Assembly (NCBI RefSeq): GCF_013409865.1
Contig: NZ_JACCBM010000001.1
Coordinates: 186,001 to 250,000, forward strand
DNA: 64,000 nt
Direction: 5' to 3'
From: Herbiconiux flava
Lineage (GTDB): Bacteria; Actinomycetota; Actinomycetes; Actinomycetales; Microbacteriaceae
Of the stretch, positions 63,229 to 64,000 are shown piece after piece. The position numbers and the translations under genes are program-made. Numbering within the stretch: position 1 is the first letter of the stretch; every line of letters starts with the position of its first letter. The notes under the pieces were generated by a model. The model searched no databases. It saw nothing but the letters and a program-made list of their open reading frames with translations, and was not told the DNA's origin.

Positions 63229-63235
63229 ATGCGGT

Positions 63236-63241
63236 TAGGGT
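63236..63241 (+). promoter_or_regulatory. -10 box of a leaderless promoter for the GH13 gene
   Basis: TAGGGT ends 7 bases before the ATG at 63249. Confidence 0.55.
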
Positions 63242-63248
63242 TCTCCCC

Positions 63249-64000
63249 ATGACTATCGAGACCTCGCCCGAGCCCGGCGCCACCGCTGCCGACGAGCCGG
63301 AGACCGAGACCACGACCGCCCTCGTCGCGACGGGGAGCGAATGGTGGCGCTCCGCCGTGATCTACCAGATCTACCCGCGCTCGTTCGCCGACTCCGACGG
63401 CGACGGCGTGGGCGACCTGCCGGGCATCACCGCACGCCTCGACTCGCTGGCGGCGCTCGGCGTCGACGCCGTCTGGCTCTCGCCGTTCATGACCTCGCCG
63501 CAGCACGACGCGGGCTACGACGTGGCCGACTACTGCGACGTCGACCCGCTCTTCGGCACCCTCGACGACTTCGACCGGATGCTCGGGCGAGCGCATGCCC
63601 TGGGCATCCGTGTCATCGTCGACCTGGTGCCCAACCACACCTCGTGGGACCACGTGTGGTTCAAGGAGGCCCTCGCGGCCCCGGAGGGGAGCCCCGAGCG
63701 GGCGCGGTACATGTTCCGCGACGGCAAGGGCCCGAACGGCGACGAGGCGCCCAACAACTGGGAGTCGGTGTTCGGCGGCCCCGCCTGGGAGCGCGTCACG
63801 AACCCCGACGGCACGCCCGGCCAGTGGTACCTGCACCTGTTCGACCGCAGCCAGCCCGACCTCGACTGGGAGAACCCGTGGGTGCGGCAGCAGTTCCTCG
63901 ACATCCTGCGGTTCTGGCTCGACCGAGGGGTCGACGGATTCCGCGTCGACGTGGCGCACGGCCTGATCAAGGAGGCGGGGCTCCCCGACTACACCCCGCC
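63249..64000 (+). CDS. GH13 alpha-glucosidase, 3' end missing
   Basis: The first 250 residues of an alpha-amylase-family enzyme: WWRSAVIYQIYPRSFADSDGDGVGDLPGI, region I DLVPNHTS and region II GFRVDVAHG (catalytic Asp). The QIYPRSF opening and the QHDAGYDVADY stretch are those of exo-acting oligo-1,6-glucosidase/alpha-glucosidase (GH13 subfamilies 17, 23, 30). No signal peptide after a 28-residue acidic lead, so it cleaves imported alpha-glucosides inside the cell. The upstream operator ties it to the LacI regulator at 31864. Confidence 0.93.
   Translation, partial: MTIETSPEPGATAADEPETETTTALVATGSEWWRSAVIYQIYPRSFADSDGDGVGDLPGITARLDSLAALGVDAVWLSPFMTSPQHDAGYDVADYCDVDPLFGTLDDFDRMLGRAHALGIRVIVDLVPNHTSWDHVWFKEALAAPEGSPERARYMFRDGKGPNGDEAPNNWESVFGGPAWERVTNPDGTPGQWYLHLFDRSQPDLDWENPWVRQQFLDILRFWLDRGVDGFRVDVAHGLIKEAGLPDYTP

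Overview
This is a high-GC actinobacterial chromosome segment, most likely from the family Microbacteriaceae. The evidence is the very GC-rich codon use, the frequent GTG starts, many genes with a TAnnnT box 6-8 bases before the start codon and no ribosome site (leaderless transcripts), the tRNA-Trp/secE/nusG/rplK/rplA and rplJ/rplL order, and the many GGATGC/GCATCC words. I see no insertion sequence, prophage, integrase or CRISPR array. Almost all of the window is coding. Both ends cut a gene: an M1 aminopeptidase at the left and a GH13 alpha-glucosidase at the right.

Layout. 1-5,060: end of an aminopeptidase, then a reverse transsulfuration operon (cbs, metB) with an alditol-oxidase-like gene behind it. 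5,063-25,700: an L-arabinose region. It holds a sugar ABC importer with an intracellular GH127 beta-L-arabinofuranosidase and a divergent LacI regulator, a two-component system next to a secreted Pro/Thr-rich protein, the araB-araD-araA operon, two tandem LacI paralogues and a galactofuranose-type (YtfQRT/YjfF-like) importer. 25,973-32,886: an MsbA-type ABC exporter and an alpha-glucoside-type ABC importer with a divergent LacI gene. 32,932-35,001: a TetR/DUF952 pair, then rplJ-rplL. 35,267-44,432: a second two-component system, a YqaJ-type nuclease, hydrolases, an oxidoreductase and two cell-wall-binding-repeat proteins. 44,578-50,376: rplA, rplK, nusG, secE, tRNA-Trp, two membrane proteins and an aminotransferase. 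50,439-57,688: a large Ig-like/membrane protein and two convergent ABC-2 exporters. 57,744-64,000: hadA-hadB-murB, a Ppx/GppA phosphatase, an rRNA/tRNA methyltransferase, a VanZ protein, tRNA-Met, tRNA-Thr and the start of a GH13 gene.

How it works together. The importer at 7,030-10,279 should take up short arabinofuranosides. GH127, which lacks a signal peptide, would cleave them to L-arabinose inside the cell, and AraA, AraB and AraD would convert that to D-xylulose 5-phosphate. Free pentose or furanose sugar could enter through the importer at 20,667-25,584. Operator sequences support two regulons. A TGTGA-N4-TCACA site lies before both araB and the furanose-type importer, next to two LacI paralogues with the same recognition helix. 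An 18-base site before the LacI gene at 31,864 recurs with one mismatch, inverted, before the GH13 gene at 63,249, linking alpha-glucoside uptake to hydrolysis over 31 kb. Other notable signals are 11-base-period direct repeats before both response-regulator genes and a shared inverted repeat before the two cell-wall-binding-repeat genes.
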